DNA of 7,144 nucleotides, taken from assembly GCA_002501065.1 (NCBI GenBank), contig DLRK01000142.1:1-7144 (forward strand). Direction: 5' to 3'. The DNA is from Akkermansiaceae bacterium UBA7890. GTDB lineage: Bacteria > Verrucomicrobiota > Verrucomicrobiia > Verrucomicrobiales > Akkermansiaceae. Positions 5,641 to 7,144 of the stretch are shown here, piece after piece (within the stretch, counting starts at the first letter, position 1; each line of letters opens with the position of its first letter). The translations under genes and the position numbers were made by a program. The notes beneath the pieces were generated by a model. The model did not search any database and was not told where the DNA came from. It worked only from the letters and a program-made list of their open reading frames with translations.

Positions 5641-7037
5641 GTTTTCTGTGCCAGAACCGCCAGGTCCGTCCGTTGACCCGCCGCGAGATGCTGCGGACTT
5701 CCTCGGCCGGGTTCGGGGCCCTCGCCCTGCAGGGACTTTTGGCACAGGAAGCGCAGGCCGCCTCGGCCTTGAGCCCGAAACCGGCTCCCTCGCCGGCGCG
5801 GGCCAGGCGGATCATCTTTCTCTTCATGCACGGTGGTCCGTCGCAAGTGGATCTGTTCGATCACAAGCCGCAGCTCACCCGTGACGACAACAAGCCGTTA
5901 CCCTTCGAGAAGCCGCGGATCGTGTCGGCCAAGACGGGCAACCTGCTGGCCTCTCCGTGGAAGTTCATGAAGCACGGGCAGAGCGGGGCGGAGGTGAGCG
6001 AGATCCTGCCGCGCCTTTCGGCGATCGTGGATGACCTGTGCATTGTGAAGTCGATCTACGGTTCGAACTCGCGGCACGGTGGGGCCCTGCTGGAACTGCA
6101 CACCGGATCGGACACCTTCACGCGGCCCGCGATGGGGTCGTGGGTCAACTACGGTCTGGGAACGGAGAACCAGAACCTGCCCGGCTTCATCACGATCGAC
6201 CCGAGTGGGAGTCACGGAGGGTCCAATGCCTGGTCCTCGGCGTTCCTGCCGGCTCACTACCAGGGCACGCGGATCGGGGGAAAGGGGAGAGGTATGACCG
6301 TTCCCTTCATTGAGAGTCCACTCAAGGATCGGAACCTGCAGCGCAGGGAACTGGATCTGCTCAGGGCCATGAATCGCGATCACCTTGCGACCAGCGCGGG
6401 AGATTCGGAACTGGAGGCCCGCATCGCTTCCTACGAACTGGCCTTCCGCATGCAGATGGAGGCGCCGGGTATTCAGGATATCTCGGGGGAGCCGGAGTCG
6501 ATCAGGAAGCTCTACGGACTGGACCAGGACAACACGAAGAAGTTCGGAGAAAAGTGTCTCATGGCCCGTCGCTTCAGCGAGGCGGGAGTGCGCTTTGTCC
6601 AGGTGACTCATCGTTACTGGGATTCTCATGGGAACCTGCGGAAGGATCACGCACGCCTCGCCGCTGAGATGGACGGGCCGGTGGCGGGCCTGATTTCCGA
6701 TCTCAAGCAGCGCGGCCTTCTGGATGAAACGCTGATCCTGTGGGGAGGCGAGTTCGGGAGAACCCCGGTGGCGCAGGGACGCGATGGGCGGGATCACAAT
6801 CCCCACGCCAACACCATGTTCCTTGCGGGGGGCGGGATCAAACCGGGAATCCAGTACGGCGCTACTGACGAGTACAGTTACTATGCGCGGGAAAACAGGG
6901 TCCATTTCCACGATCTTCACGCCACCATCCTGCATCAGCTGGGGATCGATCACACCAAGCTCACCTACCGTTATGGAGGCCGGGATTTCCGGTTGACCAA
7001 CGTGCAGGGTCGGGTGGTGAAGGGTCTCCTGACGTAA
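5637..7037 (+). CDS. DUF1501 protein, Tat-exported, alkaline-phosphatase/sulfatase-like fold
   Basis: 466-residue DUF1501 family protein of the alkaline-phosphatase/sulfatase superfamily, whose members co-occur with DUF1549/DUF1553 proteins; no reaction is established. The N-terminus has a twin-arginine signal, LTRREMLR (Arg15, Arg16), then a hydrophobic SSAGFGALALQGLLA stretch and a likely cut after AQA at residue 41, so it should be exported folded, perhaps with its metal loaded. Conserved blocks follow: FMHGGPSQVDLFD (64-75), the HTGSD/PAMGSWVNYGLG region near 152-174, YWDSHGN (Asp329, His331), WGGEFGRTP (369-377, Glu372) and DHNPH (386-390). Asp, Glu and His in these blocks are candidate metal ligands by analogy with the superfamily. 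Start ATG 5637 is supported by the normal length of the leader before the Tat motif. The frame is intact to TAA 7037. It is last in the co-directional series, with a hairpin across its stop. Confidence 0.93.
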   Translation: MSFLCQNRQVRPLTRREMLRTSSAGFGALALQGLLAQEAQAASALSPKPAPSPARARRIIFLFMHGGPSQVDLFDHKPQLTRDDNKPLPFEKPRIVSAKTGNLLASPWKFMKHGQSGAEVSEILPRLSAIVDDLCIVKSIYGSNSRHGGALLELHTGSDTFTRPAMGSWVNYGLGTENQNLPGFITIDPSGSHGGSNAWSSAFLPAHYQGTRIGGKGRGMTVPFIESPLKDRNLQRRELDLLRAMNRDHLATSAGDSELEARIASYELAFRMQMEAPGIQDISGEPESIRKLYGLDQDNTKKFGEKCLMARRFSEAGVRFVQVTHRYWDSHGNLRKDHARLAAEMDGPVAGLISDLKQRGLLDETLILWGGEFGRTPVAQGRDGRDHNPHANTMFLAGGGIKPGIQYGATDEYSYYARENRVHFHDLHATILHQLGIDHTKLTYRYGGRDFRLTNVQGRVVKGLLT

Positions 7038-7051
7038 CTTGGAGAGACCCT
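7021..7051. terminator. Stop-spanning hairpin between convergent genes
   Basis: AGGGTCTC (7021-7028) is the exact reverse complement of GAGACCCT (7044-7051), with a 15-base loop that contains the TAA of the DUF1501 gene. It lies between two convergent genes, where a shared bidirectional terminator is expected. Neither side has a T-run, so if it terminates transcription it is not a canonical intrinsic terminator; it could also protect a 3' end. Confidence 0.45.
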
Positions 7052-7055
7052 CTAC

Positions 7056-7144
7056 TCAGAAGAGCACGGTGCTGAGAGCGGTCAGGATCAGCGCAAAGGA
7101 TACGTTGAGGACCAGACCGGTGCGCATCATGGTGCGCTGGGCGA
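7056..7144 (-). CDS. C-terminal end of a probable membrane protein (5' partial)
   Basis: On the minus strand a frame is open from the right edge to TGA at 7058-7056, giving 28 codons. The peptide begins AQRTMMRTGLVLN and continues with a run of Phe, Ala, Leu, Ile, Thr and Val up to a final TVLF: a basic flank followed by about 18 hydrophobic residues, as expected of a last transmembrane helix. The ending, with an M-x-R-x-G-L-x-L-N pattern before the helix, recalls the C-termini of divalent-anion:Na+ symporters (DASS/SLC13), but this is too little sequence to name a family. It converges on the DUF1501 gene with 18 bases between the two stops. The frame is too short to be certain, but composition and position support a real gene end. 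Confidence 0.6.
   Translation of the reverse strand, partial: AQRTMMRTGLVLNVSFALILTALSTVLF

Noticed and set aside
5898..6953. 351-codon minus-strand frame opposite the DUF1501 gene
   Set aside because: Same antisense artefact; the plus-strand frame carries all the DUF1501 blocks.

Overview
The window looks like part of the chromosome of a high-GC member of the Planctomycetes-Verrucomicrobia group. I infer this from the gene families, not from any marker gene: a planctomycete-type cytochrome protein (PSCyt1-DUF1549-DUF1553), its usual partner the Tat-exported DUF1501 protein, and a secreted PQQ-type beta-propeller whose mature N-terminus carries a WPSWRG motif. Poor or absent Shine-Dalgarno sequences also fit. 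No mobile element, tRNA, rRNA or CRISPR array was found.

Layout. (1) 1-620, plus strand: an SGNH/GDSL hydrolase of the PAF-acetylhydrolase type, cut at its 5' end by the window edge. (2) 621-699: a gap with a perfect 9-bp inverted repeat around a weak candidate promoter. (3) 700-1965: an exported PQQ-like beta-propeller. (4) 1993-3150: an exported HEFGH zinc-metallopeptidase-like protein, 27 bp downstream, with an S4-like segment between the HExxH helix and the likely third ligand. (5) 3151-3244: a gap with a 29-codon, Trp-rich small ORF whose stop overlaps the next start (TAATG). (6) 3245-5563: the PSCyt1-DUF1549-DUF1553 protein. (7) 5564-5636: a gap spanned by a 26-codon small ORF that overlaps both neighbours through ATGA junctions. 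(8) 5637-7037: the DUF1501 protein. (9) 7021-7051: a hairpin across the DUF1501 stop codon. (10) 7056-7144, minus strand: the last 28 codons of a convergent gene ending in a hydrophobic, probably membrane-spanning segment.

How they may work together. Genes 3, 4, 6 and 8 are co-directional, closely spaced and all predicted to be exported (three Sec-type signals, one Tat signal), so they look like one envelope-directed operon. The c-type haem motifs, the alkaline-phosphatase-like DUF1501 fold, the beta-propeller and the peptidase suggest an extracytoplasmic redox or hydrolytic module, perhaps for polymer breakdown. No substrate can be read from the sequence. The GDSL esterase upstream would fit a carbohydrate de-esterification role but may be a separate unit. 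The most unusual observations are the two small ORFs bridging consecutive gaps and the S4-like insertion in the peptidase.
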